From: CAZDVQ01 sp964508975 | GTDB taxonomy: Bacteria > Bacteroidota > Bacteroidia > Chitinophagales > Saprospiraceae | Assembly (NCBI GenBank): GCA_964508975.1 | Contig: CAZDVQ010000005.1 | Coordinates: 62,001-126,000 of the forward strand | Length of the DNA: 64,000 nucleotides | Direction of reading: 5' to 3' | Shown: positions 17,516 through 26,335 of the stretch, in pieces | How the letters are laid out: every line of letters starts with the position of its first letter | Position numbering within the stretch: the stretch's first letter is position 1 | The notes under the pieces: generated by a model | The model's database searches: none | Seen by the model: only the letters and a program-made list of their open reading frames with translations | Told to the model about the DNA's origin: nothing | Position numbers and translations under genes: made by a program

Positions 17516-18154
17516 ATGGATATCACGAATAAAAGAATTTTAGTATTGGCACCGCACACCGACGATGCTGAATTTGGCTGTGGCGGCACTTTAGCCAAGT
17601 TGGTTGAAAACGGTAACGATGTTTATTGTGCTGCCTTTTCAGCTTGTAAACAATCGGTGCGCAAGGAGTTCCCCGAAGATATTTTGATCCATGAAATCAA
17701 GGCCGCAACCGAGATTTTGGGCATCCCGCAGCAAAACTTGATCTTGTTTGATTACTCGGTACGCACGTTCAATTATAATCGTCAAGATATCCTAGATGAT
17801 ATTTTACGCTTGAAAGCAGATATACAGCCCAATATAGTGTTTATGCCTGCTTTGACAGATTTGCACCAAGACCACTACACCATCGCACAAGAAGGCTTTA
17901 GGGCTTTTAAATTTTCCAGTTTACTCTCGTACGAATTGCCTTGGAACAACCTGTCTTTCAACACGGCATCCTTCATGATATTGGACGATAGCCATATTGA
18001 AACAAAAATCCAAGCCATTAGCGAGTACAAATCGCAGGCGCACCGCCCATACGCAAATGCCGAGTTTATAAAATCGCTTGCCCGAACCAGGGGTATTCAA
18101 ATCAACACTAAATACGCCGAGTGCTTTGAGGTGATTCGTTGGATTCTAGGGTAA
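17516..18154 (+). CDS. PIG-L/LmbE family deacetylase
   Basis: This 212-residue zinc hydrolase has the diagnostic N-terminal LAPHTDDAEFGCGGTL (zinc ligands His and Asp, catalytic Asp) and the second zinc His block PALTDLHQDHYTIAQEG. Family members remove N-acetyl groups from GlcNAc-type sugars. Its position 10 nt before an LpxD-like N-acyltransferase suggests a deacetylate-then-acylate pair. It is cytoplasmic, with no signal peptide. The spacing of 46 nt from the previous gene fits an operon. Confidence 0.88.
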   Translation: MDITNKRILVLAPHTDDAEFGCGGTLAKLVENGNDVYCAAFSACKQSVRKEFPEDILIHEIKAATEILGIPQQNLILFDYSVRTFNYNRQDILDDILRLKADIQPNIVFMPALTDLHQDHYTIAQEGFRAFKFSSLLSYELPWNNLSFNTASFMILDDSHIETKIQAISEYKSQAHRPYANAEFIKSLARTRGIQINTKYAECFEVIRWILG

Positions 18155-18163
18155 AATGCCTAC

Positions 18164-19054
18164 GTGATGAAAATACTAATTACCGAAATTTGTGCAGGCT
18201 TCGAGCTTGAAGCTGTTAACGGTGACCAATGCAGCTATATCGACAATGTTGGGTCCACCAAACGTTTCGATCAACATAGTTTACAATGGGCTAAAAACGA
18301 CACATACCTAGCCCAGGTGAGCCAAGGAGCAGTTATCTGCAGGGATACCGATTTTGCAAAAATTAGCCCTGTAGAAAGCGTTTGCTACCTCGTTACGAGC
18401 AAGAGCCCTAGGTTATTGTTTGCTAAAGTAGTAAGCCATTATTTTGCCCCGTCAATCGATGACGAATTCGTCAACTGCGTGGCAGAGCATCGGAATAACC
18501 CTAGCATTAAAATTGCCGAAAACGTATTTATCGGCAAGCACGTCCAAATAGGGCCTGGCACCATTATTCACCCAGGTGCGGTAATTTATGCCAATACTGT
18601 CATCGGGCATAATTGTGTCATCAAGGCACACGTATCTATTGGAACGGAAGGCCTCGGCCTAGAAATGGATGCCGAGACCAATACTTTTTTCAAATTCCCG
18701 CAAATCGGCGGGGTTGTCATACACGATAACGTTGAGATAGGCCCTACAGCCACCATTCGCAAATCGGCACTCGACAATACTATCATCGGTCGTGGGACTA
18801 AAATAGGGGCATTGGTTAATATAGGGCACAACTGCATTATTGGCCAAAACTGTATTTTAGCTTGCCAAAATGTGATGTCGGGCTCTTCCATCATCGGTGA
18901 TAATGTATTCCTTGGCGTTGGTGCCGTCCTAAAACAAAGTGTAAAGGTTGGTGATGGGGTTACCATTGGCCAAGGCGCTGTAGTAACCAAACATGTACCC
19001 GCTGGCGAGACCTGGGTGGGTAACCCCGCGAAGCTCCTTCCGCCAAGGCCTTAA
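18164..19054 (+). CDS. LpxD-like N-acyltransferase
   Basis: This 296-residue protein has an N-terminal domain (1-100) followed by a long left-handed beta-helix (about 115-285) with many hexapeptides and the LpxD-like histidine motif NIGHNC, ending GNPAKLLPPRP. It resembles UDP-3-O-acyl-glucosamine N-acyltransferase but is shorter than usual LpxD (about 340) and stands in a glycan cluster. It is probably a paralogue acting on another amino sugar rather than the lipid A enzyme. The start ATGATG allows 18164 or 18167. Confidence 0.8.
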   Translation: MMKILITEICAGFELEAVNGDQCSYIDNVGSTKRFDQHSLQWAKNDTYLAQVSQGAVICRDTDFAKISPVESVCYLVTSKSPRLLFAKVVSHYFAPSIDDEFVNCVAEHRNNPSIKIAENVFIGKHVQIGPGTIIHPGAVIYANTVIGHNCVIKAHVSIGTEGLGLEMDAETNTFFKFPQIGGVVIHDNVEIGPTATIRKSALDNTIIGRGTKIGALVNIGHNCIIGQNCILACQNVMSGSSIIGDNVFLGVGAVLKQSVKVGDGVTIGQGAVVTKHVPAGETWVGNPAKLLPPRP

Positions 19055-19077
19055 CTTTAGGCCCAAAAACATTTTCC

Positions 19078-20385
19078 ATGAAGCCAAAAATCCTGATCAT
19101 TTCCTACGATGCACAACCATTGCGCTCTATCGCAGCCAAAAGAGTTGATTCATGGGTACCCGGGTTATCTAATTATGGCATTTATCCTGTACTTATTACA
19201 AGGAATTGGCAGGACAACATCAGCAACACAGAAGCATACTTCGAGGAAGACCCAGGAGAGGCCCAAATCTTCAAAGATGAACAAGCAGAAATTCATCGTT
19301 ATCCGTACAAACATCGCCTCCTCGACAAGGCATTGCTCTGGTGCAATAAAAAACGCTGGTTTACCTTGAGGAAAGCTTTAACTTTTTTACAAATCATTAC
19401 AAAGTGGCTTCCTTTTACCCATACCGATAAAGCCTTTTTATATGAAGGCGCTAAGAAAGCGCTTGACAAAGGCGATATCAGCGCTATTTTGGTCAGTGGC
19501 GAGCCTTTTATCTTGTTCAAATATGCGTACTTGCTATCTAAACAATACAAAGTACCTTTCTTTTTGGATTATCGAGATGCTTGGTATACCAATCCGTTTA
19601 GGCAAGACAAAGGTTTATACAAATTCATCAAACAGTACGAGTATTATTTTGAAAGCCTTTATCTAAAAAACGCTAAAGGATTTACAACTGTTTCCAGCAT
19701 TATCGCTGATGAAATCAACGCGATGTGCACAAGCCCAGTGCAATATACGATCATCGAGAATGGCTTTGAAATCAAACAGCACCTAACCGTACAGCCAATA
19801 GTCAATACTGGATTCTCGGTAGTTTATACCGGTACATTTTACGAAAAGCAACCCTTTGACATTTTCTTGGAAGGATTTAAATTATTCCAACAACAAGTGC
19901 AGGGGCCCGTTCAACTCTTCCTCATCGGGATTAATTTCAGGCAAAACCCATTTGAGCAACAGGTAAAAGCCTACCAAACAGCCTTCGAGAACTTAACCGT
20001 TATTGATTCTGTAAGCAACGAAACAGCCATTGCCTGGCAACTCGGCGCAGATGTACTGCTGAAACTTGGTGCAGTAAGCCCAGTAAAAGGATTTTATGGC
20101 GGCAAAATGTATGAATACATTGCTGCGCGCCGGCCTATCCTTAATGTAATTCCTCCACATGTTGACAAATATTGCGACTTGTTCCCTGGGCGTAATTTCC
20201 AAATACTTACCCAAACACCAGAGGAGGTCGCTAAGGCACTTTTGCATTATTATAATACAAAAACTGTACAAGGTGTATTAAGCACTGATATCAACGAAGC
20301 TGATATATTTTCGATTTCAAGAGATGGACAAACCCGGAAATTAGCCGAATTTATCCTACAGTCAACCAAGGAGTCTCATTCTTAG
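19078..20385 (+). CDS. Glycosyltransferase (GT-B fold)
   Basis: This 435-residue protein follows the pattern of WbuB/EpsE-like glycosyltransferases. The N-terminal domain begins MKPKILIISYDAQPLRSIAA, the linker contains VPFFLDYRDAWYTNPF, and the donor domain has GFSVVYTGTFYEKQP and FYGGKMYEYIAARRPILNV with the E-x7 region. It transfers a sugar from a nucleotide donor onto the growing glycan at the cytoplasmic face. It starts 23 nt after the LpxD-like gene. The specific linkage is unknown. Confidence 0.82.
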   Translation: MKPKILIISYDAQPLRSIAAKRVDSWVPGLSNYGIYPVLITRNWQDNISNTEAYFEEDPGEAQIFKDEQAEIHRYPYKHRLLDKALLWCNKKRWFTLRKALTFLQIITKWLPFTHTDKAFLYEGAKKALDKGDISAILVSGEPFILFKYAYLLSKQYKVPFFLDYRDAWYTNPFRQDKGLYKFIKQYEYYFESLYLKNAKGFTTVSSIIADEINAMCTSPVQYTIIENGFEIKQHLTVQPIVNTGFSVVYTGTFYEKQPFDIFLEGFKLFQQQVQGPVQLFLIGINFRQNPFEQQVKAYQTAFENLTVIDSVSNETAIAWQLGADVLLKLGAVSPVKGFYGGKMYEYIAARRPILNVIPPHVDKYCDLFPGRNFQILTQTPEEVAKALLHYYNTKTVQGVLSTDINEADIFSISRDGQTRKLAEFILQSTKESHS

Positions 20386-20408
20386 TCTACTGTTGCCAAC
20401 TAAAAACT

Positions 20409-20416
20409 TATCTTTG
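20409..20416 (+). promoter_or_regulatory. TAnnTTTG -7 box before the SDR gene
   Basis: TATCTTTG ends 31 nt before the SDR start, in the 62-bp gap after the glycosyltransferase. The TTG upstream is only 13 nt away, shorter than usual. Confidence 0.35.
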
Positions 20417-20447
20417 TCCTCCACGTTTAAATACAAAACGATTCGGT

Positions 20448-21305
20448 ATGACTAAAATCAAAAACCAAACGGTATTGATTACCGGTGGCGCAAGCGGCCT
20501 TGGTAAATTACTCGCACAACGCTGCCTAGAGGAAAAAGCTTATAAAGTAGTACTTTGGGATATTAACGGCGAACAACTCCGCCTCTGTGCAGAGGAATTC
20601 GACGAAATGGGCTACGAGGTTGAAACCTACGTCGTTGACGTGTCGAGCGTTGAAGATGTAAAACGAAACGCCAAGGCTGTTCTGCTCGATGTTGGCCCTG
20701 TAGACATCCTCTTCAACAACGCTGGTATCGTGGTTGGCAAACCCTTTCACGAGCATACCCATGCTGATATAACCCGCACTATCGACATCAACGTGTCGGC
20801 GCTCATGCACGTGGCCCTCGAGTTTTTACCCTTCATGATTGAACACGAGCAAGGCCATATCATCAATATCGCTTCAGCGGCAGGCTTGATTGCAAACCCC
20901 AACATGTCGGTATATGCCGGTAGTAAATGGGCCGTTATCGGCTGGTCTGAATCGCTCCGATTGGAGCTTGAAGAAAAAGGCCCTAACCTCCATGTTACCA
21001 CGGTTATGCCTAGCTACATCAATACAGGCATGTTCGATGGCGTGAAAGCCCCCATCTTAACGCCTATCATGGAGCCCAAGTACATCGTAGATCAAATCAT
21101 CAAGGCGGTTAAAAACAATACCATTATCCTCCAAGAGCCTTTCATGGTACGCTCTATCCCGGTATTACGCGGTATACTCCCAACCCGTGCTTTCGATTTT
21201 CTAGCACGCCAACTCGGCGTTTATAGTTCTATGGACCATTTCGTAGGGCATGATAAACCCAAAGCCGAAAAAACTTCAAAAACCAAAGAAACAACTAGGG
21301 TATAA
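20448..21305 (+). CDS. Short-chain dehydrogenase/reductase
   Basis: This 285-residue classical SDR has the cofactor motif TGGASGLG (12-19), the NNAGIV block, the catalytic Ser in INIASAAG and Y-x3-K in YAGSKWA. The C-terminal extension is longer than in minimal SDRs, similar to the lipid- or sterol-acting group, but the substrate is not evident. Its stop overlaps the start of rlmB by one base (TAATG), so the two are translationally coupled. It need not belong to the glycan pathway. Confidence 0.85.
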   Translation: MTKIKNQTVLITGGASGLGKLLAQRCLEEKAYKVVLWDINGEQLRLCAEEFDEMGYEVETYVVDVSSVEDVKRNAKAVLLDVGPVDILFNNAGIVVGKPFHEHTHADITRTIDINVSALMHVALEFLPFMIEHEQGHIINIASAAGLIANPNMSVYAGSKWAVIGWSESLRLELEEKGPNLHVTTVMPSYINTGMFDGVKAPILTPIMEPKYIVDQIIKAVKNNTIILQEPFMVRSIPVLRGILPTRAFDFLARQLGVYSSMDHFVGHDKPKAEKTSKTKETTRV

Positions 21306-22054
21306 TGTCTGAAAAACAAGAGCACACCGAGGTCATCTACGGTAGGCACCCCATTGAAGAAGCCTTAAAAGCAGGACGTAGTTTTGAAAAAATATTGCTT
21401 CAAGAAGGTACTCGTGGCGAGCTCGAAATTTTCTTGCGCCATACCTGCAAGGATCACAATATACCCCTTCAAGTTGTACCCAAAGAACGCCTCAGCAAAT
21501 GGACCCGAGGTAACCACCAAGGGGTAGTTGGCTTGATGTCGGCTATACAATACCAAAAATTAGACGACGTGCTGCCGCTCATCTACGAGCGTGGCGAAAC
21601 ACCCTTATTGCTCCTGCTAGACAACGTAAGTGATGTGCGCAATTTTGGCGCAATTGCTCGCTCTGCCGAGGCCGTTGGCGCACACGCTATCGTGGTAGCC
21701 AACCGCGGTGCAGCCATGGCCAATGCCGACGCAATGAAAACCTCTGCCGGTGCCCTCAATTTTATACCAGTTTGCCGCGAAACTAGCCTAAGCGTTGCGC
21801 TCGATACCATCCTAGGCAATGGTATCGCCGTTTTAGCTGCCGACCTCAAAGGCGCAGAGCCGCTACAAGAAATAGATCTTACACAACCCTGCGCTATCCT
21901 CATGGGTGCCGAGGGCCAAGGCATTCACCCTTCCCTGCTTAAACGGGCCACCCAAAAGTTTTTCATACCCATGAAAGGCCAAACGGATTCGTTCAACGTG
22001 TCGGTGGCGGCGGGCATCGCATTGTACGAAGCCATTCGTCAAAGAGGGGTATAA
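21305..22054 (+). CDS. rlmB: 23S rRNA 2'-O-methyltransferase, RlmB/TrmH family
   Basis: This 249-residue SpoU-family methyltransferase methylates a ribose 2'-OH of 23S rRNA (G2251 in E. coli RlmB). An N-terminal L30e-like substrate-binding domain (GRHPIEEALKAG) precedes the knotted SPOUT domain with motif 1 LDNVSDVRNFGAIARSAEA, motif 2 AILMGAEGQGI and motif 3 FNVSVAAGIALYE. The length is typical. It is coupled to the SDR upstream. Element E7 starts 16 nt after its stop. Confidence 0.92.
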   Translation: MSEKQEHTEVIYGRHPIEEALKAGRSFEKILLQEGTRGELEIFLRHTCKDHNIPLQVVPKERLSKWTRGNHQGVVGLMSAIQYQKLDDVLPLIYERGETPLLLLLDNVSDVRNFGAIARSAEAVGAHAIVVANRGAAMANADAMKTSAGALNFIPVCRETSLSVALDTILGNGIAVLAADLKGAEPLQEIDLTQPCAILMGAEGQGIHPSLLKRATQKFFIPMKGQTDSFNVSVAAGIALYEAIRQRGV

Positions 22055-22069
22055 TTTTATAAGGATGTG

Positions 22070-22257
22070 TTTTGGGCGTTGCGCCGCTTCGCGTCGCCAG
22101 CGTGCTACGCGCTCCCTAAACGGTCGGCCCTTCGGGCTGGCCGCTATGCGGCCACGAGCCATTTGCAGGAGCAAATGGTTCACTTGCTACAAATGTACTC
22201 CATGTACATTTGTTTTTGCTACGCAAAACCGCTTCGTTCATACATGCCTAACGCAGG
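22070..22257 (+). repeat. GC-rich structured dispersed element, long composite copy E7
   Basis: The core starts TTTTGGGCGTTGCGCC and includes GGCCCTTCGGGCTGG and TGGCCGCTATGCGGCCA. It continues into a tail of extra hairpins (CCATTTGCAGGAGCAAATGG; ACAAATGT...ACATTTGT), then TTTTTGCTACGCAAAACCGC, and ends GCCTAACGCAGG. The same tail occurs in E11. It lies between the convergent genes rlmB and the peroxiredoxin-like gene. Confidence 0.85.
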
Positions 22258-22288
22258 TATTTTGTACTGGCTAGCCCAACATTACAGC

Positions 22289-22819
22289 CTAGATATTACA
22301 ACAACTAGCTAGCAGCATATCGTATTCTGGTCGGTCGCTTACTACTTTGTGAATATAACGGTCTTTTACTTCGCCTTTGTGAATCACGAAAACGCCTGGC
22401 ATCTGGAAGCTATCGCCCTGGAGCCAGCCAATACCGTGTCCGTCAATCACGCCTGCCTTGAAGCCACGCAGCCAAGTGTTCAATCCGAACAACTGGTTGA
22501 ACGTACCTTTTTTCAAGCCAAAAACCGTGTATAGTATCGTCTCGGGGTCTGATACATGCGTTACGCCCGTGAGTTTATACTTCTTGAAATAATCTTCGGC
22601 AAGCGGGTAGTCCGACATATGGACGAGTACCAACTCAGCGCCGCTCTTTTCGATTTCTTTCCGCCTTTTGGCTAATTCGGCCATAGATTCCCGACAAAAC
22701 GTGCAGCCAAAATGACGCAAGAAAACGAGCATCACAGGCTTTTCATCTGCAAGCGTTTTGAGGCTTTGCCCTTTGCTTGTAGGCCAGTCTTGTAAGAAAT
22801 TGAGGTCGAGAAAGGTCAT
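22289..22819 (-). CDS. Peroxiredoxin-like protein (AhpC/TSA, SelL-like)
   Basis: This 176-residue thioredoxin-fold protein has the redox motif FGCTFCRE (CxxC near residue 37) after MLVFLRH, in the position of the selenocysteine/cysteine pair of SelL/PRXL2-like proteins. It also has VHMSDY and PGVFVIHKGEV in the C-terminal half. Such proteins are likely thiol reductases or peroxidases; the substrate is unknown. There is no signal peptide, so it is cytoplasmic. It converges with rlmB. Confidence 0.8.
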   Translation of the reverse strand: MTFLDLNFLQDWPTSKGQSLKTLADEKPVMLVFLRHFGCTFCRESMAELAKRRKEIEKSGAELVLVHMSDYPLAEDYFKKYKLTGVTHVSDPETILYTVFGLKKGTFNQLFGLNTWLRGFKAGVIDGHGIGWLQGDSFQMPGVFVIHKGEVKDRYIHKVVSDRPEYDMLLASCCNI

Positions 22820-22970
22820 AAAATATTTTGTGACTATTCCTAAACAGTCAATTCATGCAAAAGGTTTAAAGCCTTTGCACACTTTTCCGCCAATCGTCCT
22901 TTACGAGTATCATCGCTTCGTTATAGAGTAAGTAGGGCTATAAAGGAGAAACAAGTGAGCAAGAGGATAT

Positions 22971-23411
22971 TTATAGCAAGTCCATCGCTTTAGCCTCTTT
23001 TATTACTTGCTCAACTTTGCTTTCTTCTATACCTAATACTTGTGCTATAGCTTTGACGTCGAGGCCTTTCTTATGGTATTTGATGATTTGGAGCGCTAGT
23101 TTAGCACCGCTATCTTCTCCTTCGAGTTTACCTTCAAGTTTACCTTTCAGTTCGCCTTCAAGTTTACCTTTATTATACAAGTAGTCGGTTTCAACGTCTT
23201 CAAGTTCGATGTAGATGGGCATGGTATTGAAGTTTTCGATTAAAAGATGGTCAAATTTACGCAAACGTGCCAAGTTGAGCAACTGCGCGTGATATTTTTT
23301 TAATTTGTTCCTGTCGTTACAGCATTGCTGCAACTTCATGGTTATAGAACGCAACACCTGTTCGCTTGGGTTATACTTTATGCCCGGGCGGAATAGTATA
23401 TTGTAAAAAGT
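22971..23411 (-). pseudogene. Remnant of an Rpn-family nuclease/transposase-like gene
   Basis: The frame encodes the C-terminal part of the Rpn (recombination-promoting nuclease, PD-(D/E)XK) family. It reads from 23411 as TFYNILFRPGIKYNPSEQVL, then the alpha-helical region, a (E)GKLEG heptad-like repeat and a terminal helix-turn-helix-like segment AIAQVLGIEESKVEQV. A TGA stops the frame immediately upstream, and the N-terminal nuclease domain is missing. An internal GTG at 23357 could start a 128-residue product. The GC-rich element E8 begins 26 bp beyond, so the break is near its edge. It is probably non-functional. Confidence 0.65.
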
Positions 23412-23436
23412 TCAATTTTTGTAATAAAGGTAGCCT

Positions 23437-23544
23437 CGCACCAGCGATGTGGAGCGGTGGCGCGTAGCGCCAGACCCAAAGGGGCCGAGCGACAGCGAGC
23501 CGCGGAACGTAGCGACGGCGCGAAGCGCCGGGGTGCCCAAAAAA
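23437..23544 (-). repeat. GC-rich structured dispersed element, copy E8
   Basis: On the minus strand it starts TTTTTTGGGCACCCCGGC and ends ACATCGCTGGTGCG. It has the hairpin CGGCGCTTCGCGCCG, the block GCTCGCTGTCGCTCGG and the hairpin TGGCGCTACGCGCCA. These stems differ from E4 at both paired positions yet remain complementary. Confidence 0.85.
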
Positions 23545-23571
23545 GCATCTACTCACCAGTGAGCAGATGCT
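23544..23571. terminator. Hairpin next to E8
   Basis: AGCATCTACTCAC and GTGAGCAGATGCT form a stem with one mismatch and a 2-nt loop. It is followed by a direct repeat of GCTAAAGGCTAAA. There is no strong T-run, so the terminator role is tentative. The gap 23412-23714 otherwise holds only E8 and a promoter-like box. Confidence 0.4.
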
Positions 23572-23687
23572 GCTAAAGGCTAAAATAGCTAAAGGCTAAA
23601 TATTGTTTGCTTATCATTTTGGATATTTAGCGAATTCCAAATCTGGAGGCGTATAAAATAAGCAGCCCATTAAATTGGCCGAGTGCT

Positions 23688-23695
23688 TATATTTG
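23688..23695 (+). promoter_or_regulatory. TAnnTTTG -7 box before phoD
   Basis: TATATTTG ends 19 nt before the PhoD start. No TTG is at the -33 distance. Confidence 0.4.
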
Positions 23696-23714
23696 CTCAA
23701 ACTTAAAGCCGAAT

Positions 23715-25229
23715 ATGAACCGCCTCTACCGCCTAGTCCATAGTTGTATCTATTTACTTATTTTTATATGCAGCCTGGGCCATTTATCGGCCCAATATCT
23801 AGAACTCGGGCCAGTAACTGGCGCTGTGACGCACAAAAGCGCGAAGGTGTATGCCAAGGCTAAAAGCCCCGGGGTGATTTTGTTCCAACTCATGGATAGC
23901 AGTGCACAACTGGTTTCTACCATTGAACTTCAAACGCGTGCGCTGGACCATAGCGCTATTGCTGAGTTTGGCGAACTTGAGCCCTACCACCGCTACAGCG
24001 TGAACTTATTTTTCAACAATAAACCCGATAGCCTGAAGGGCAGTTTCAAAACATTCCCGATGCCCGGGCAAGTAGGTAGTTACACCTTCGTGACGGGATC
24101 ATGCCAAGAAACCGACAACATGAAGGTTTTTGACCAAATGGCAAGCCTTGAACCACTCCTGTTGATTCATACAGGCGATTACACCTACCCCGACTATCAA
24201 ATAGGGCCAGATTACTCAAAGGACAAGTCGTTGGTGGCATACTCGTACCACAAGCGATACCGCGAAAAACGGATGCAGGAAATGCTGCAACATGTACCCA
24301 TAGATTATGTGTACGACGATAACGACTACGTGGGCGGTAATGGTACCCGCTACCACAAGAACACGTTTAAATCCTTGGCCAAAAATAAATCTAAAAAAGG
24401 TATACGCATCAAGGAGAACCGCTTTATAGACCAAGATTTTCCAGCTATATGGCGCCGGAACGTGATTGAAGGCTACGCCGAAAATTTCCCAACATACCCC
24501 TTGCCCGATACTAGCACGGGCATTTACCACAGCTTTGTTTTAGGCAATGCCGAGTTCTTTTTCCTAGACCGTTGTTCGGCCCGCGAAAAACCTGTTTCGT
24601 ATGCTTTCCGGCAAAAAGGTAAACGCTACATCTTTGACCCACCGGCCGATAACTGCCTTTTTTGTGGCAAGCAGATGGCATGGCTCAAAGCAGGCCTGAA
24701 AAACTCGACTGCCGATTGGAAGTTCATCGTGAGCGGCGTGCCGCTCAACCGCAGCATGTTGAAGTTAATCAAGGCTGGACAGGCATTCCAGCGTTACCAG
24801 ATGAAAGGGTTCAGCGGATTTCACCTCATGCAGGCCATTGCCAGCTACTGGGTTTCGGCCCCAGTTGAAATGGAAGATTTTTACCAGTTCATCGAACGTG
24901 AAAATATCAAGAACCTTATTGTCATAAGCGGTGATACACACCATAACGTGATGGACGATGGCAAAAATGCAGGCTTACCAGAACTCAATGCCAGTGGCCT
25001 CAGCGTTACAGGGACCAACCTGGGCTACTACTTAAAACTCTTGGGCAACATAACCATGCGGTTTAACTATAAGAAAGGCGTTTGGAACCAAGGCGGGAAT
25101 GGACTTGGGAACAAAAATTTCAAAAATGCCTTTGGCCGCATCCGGATTGAAGGTAAATCGTACGTGGAGCTGAGTATTGTTGACGAGGATGGTGCCGTAA
25201 TCAGCAGCATGAAAGTGCCGTACGAATAA
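23715..25229 (+). CDS. Secreted PhoD-like alkaline phosphatase/phosphodiesterase
   Basis: This 504-residue secreted protein has a signal peptide (LLIFICSLGHLSA, cleaved near residue 26), an N-terminal Fn3/Ig-like PhoD domain (30-120) and a calcineurin-like metallophosphatase core. Metal-binding motifs are visible: FVTGSCQE, LIHTGDYTYPD, the YDDNDYVGGNG block and ISGDTHHNVMD near the C-terminus. PhoD enzymes hydrolyse phosphate mono- or diesters and help scavenge phosphate. It ends in a strong bidirectional terminator shared with the OmpA-like gene. Confidence 0.85.
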   Translation: MNRLYRLVHSCIYLLIFICSLGHLSAQYLELGPVTGAVTHKSAKVYAKAKSPGVILFQLMDSSAQLVSTIELQTRALDHSAIAEFGELEPYHRYSVNLFFNNKPDSLKGSFKTFPMPGQVGSYTFVTGSCQETDNMKVFDQMASLEPLLLIHTGDYTYPDYQIGPDYSKDKSLVAYSYHKRYREKRMQEMLQHVPIDYVYDDNDYVGGNGTRYHKNTFKSLAKNKSKKGIRIKENRFIDQDFPAIWRRNVIEGYAENFPTYPLPDTSTGIYHSFVLGNAEFFFLDRCSAREKPVSYAFRQKGKRYIFDPPADNCLFCGKQMAWLKAGLKNSTADWKFIVSGVPLNRSMLKLIKAGQAFQRYQMKGFSGFHLMQAIASYWVSAPVEMEDFYQFIERENIKNLIVISGDTHHNVMDDGKNAGLPELNASGLSVTGTNLGYYLKLLGNITMRFNYKKGVWNQGGNGLGNKNFKNAFGRIRIEGKSYVELSIVDEDGAVISSMKVPYE

Positions 25230-25246
25230 TATGCTAGTGTAAAACT

Positions 25247-25282
25247 AAAAAGGCGCTACCCGTTTTCGGGTAGCGCCTTTTT
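25247..25282. terminator. Bidirectional rho-independent terminator
   Basis: AAAAAGGCGCTACCC and GGGTAGCGCCTTTTT form a perfect 15-bp stem with the loop GTTTTC. It has A-run and T-run flanks on both strands and serves the convergent phoD and OmpA-like genes. Confidence 0.9.
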
Positions 25283-25304
25283 AGTAAACATACTCTAAAG
25301 TTTA

Positions 25305-26210
25305 TTACTTAGGCGCTTCAGTATTGGGCGCAAGCAATTGGAAGAATTGATCGAGTTTTGGCAGGATAATAATCTCTGTGCGGCGGTTGAGTTGCTTACC
25401 CTCGGCAGTAGCGTTAGAGCCTTTAGGCACGTATTCAGAACGGCCACCTGCGGTCATGCGCTCAGGGCTCACGCCGTATTTTTTCTGCAAAGAACGAACC
25501 ACGGAAGTGGCGCGTTTAACGCTCAAATCCCAGTTGTCGGCAGTACAGTTATTGGCAATAGGCACGTTATCGGTATGGCCTTCCACTAGAATTTCGATGT
25601 CTTTATAGTCGTTTAACACCTTGGCAACTTTGCCCAGTACTTCCTCGGCACGGGGGAGGATGTCAGAGCTACCCGACTTGAACAACATTTTATCAGATAA
25701 GGAGATATATACCACGCCTTTTTTAACCTCGATTTGAACATCTTCGTCGTTCACGTCGCTGAGCGAGCGTTTCAAGGAAGTCACCAAAGCTAGATTCAAC
25801 GAATCTTTGCGTTGCATTTTAGAGGTCAAATCGTTGATTTGGCGGTTTTGTTCACTCAAGGCTTCCAGCGATTTTTTGATACTTTCAGCGCCAGTTTTGC
25901 TTACCACCGAGAGGTCAGACATACGGTCGAGCAGGTTGGTATTCGTATTTTTCAAATATTCAACTTGGTCTTCCAGGGTTTTAATCTGGCTGTTCTTTCC
26001 GGCCAAATCAGCATCTTTGATTTCGAGTTCGTTGCCTTTGCGGCGGAGTTCTGCGGTAAGTTCTTCGTTAGCCCGTTGGCACTGGGTTAAATCGGCTGCT
26101 GCTTTTTGTACGCGTGCCTCATAATCGGTTTTCATGCTGTTGAACTTCTTCTTTCCAATACAGGAGCTTAAGCTTAGCACACCGAGCGCTAAAATGACAA
26201 ATTTTCTCAT
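25305..26210 (-). CDS. OmpA-family outer-membrane lipoprotein
   Basis: This 301-residue protein has a lipoprotein signal (lipobox LSSC at Cys17), a long coiled coil (about 25-155) rich in E, K, Q and N, and a C-terminal OmpA-like peptidoglycan-binding domain. That domain contains VEGHTDNVPI, NWDLSVKRATSVVR, the SERMTAGGRSEY-like block (SPERMTAGGRSEY) and LNRRTEIIILP. It would tether the outer membrane to peptidoglycan. It converges with phoD; about 125 bp separate it from the fcl gene upstream. Confidence 0.9.
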   Translation of the reverse strand: MRKFVILALGVLSLSSCIGKKKFNSMKTDYEARVQKAAADLTQCQRANEELTAELRRKGNELEIKDADLAGKNSQIKTLEDQVEYLKNTNTNLLDRMSDLSVVSKTGAESIKKSLEALSEQNRQINDLTSKMQRKDSLNLALVTSLKRSLSDVNDEDVQIEVKKGVVYISLSDKMLFKSGSSDILPRAEEVLGKVAKVLNDYKDIEILVEGHTDNVPIANNCTADNWDLSVKRATSVVRSLQKKYGVSPERMTAGGRSEYVPKGSNATAEGKQLNRRTEIIILPKLDQFFQLLAPNTEAPK

Positions 26211-26335
26211 GAATTAATTGTTGATGTGGGGGGAGTAGAATAATCTAAACATGAAACGCTTTAAACCTAATAAAAGGTTTAGAAGGTGCATGAAAATAGC
26301 ATTAAAATCTGTAACACTAAATTCCGGACAAGCGT

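Noticed and set aside
23544..23571. tRNA-like or small RNA gene beside E8
   Set aside because: Only one short hairpin; no cloverleaf and no promoter pointing at it.
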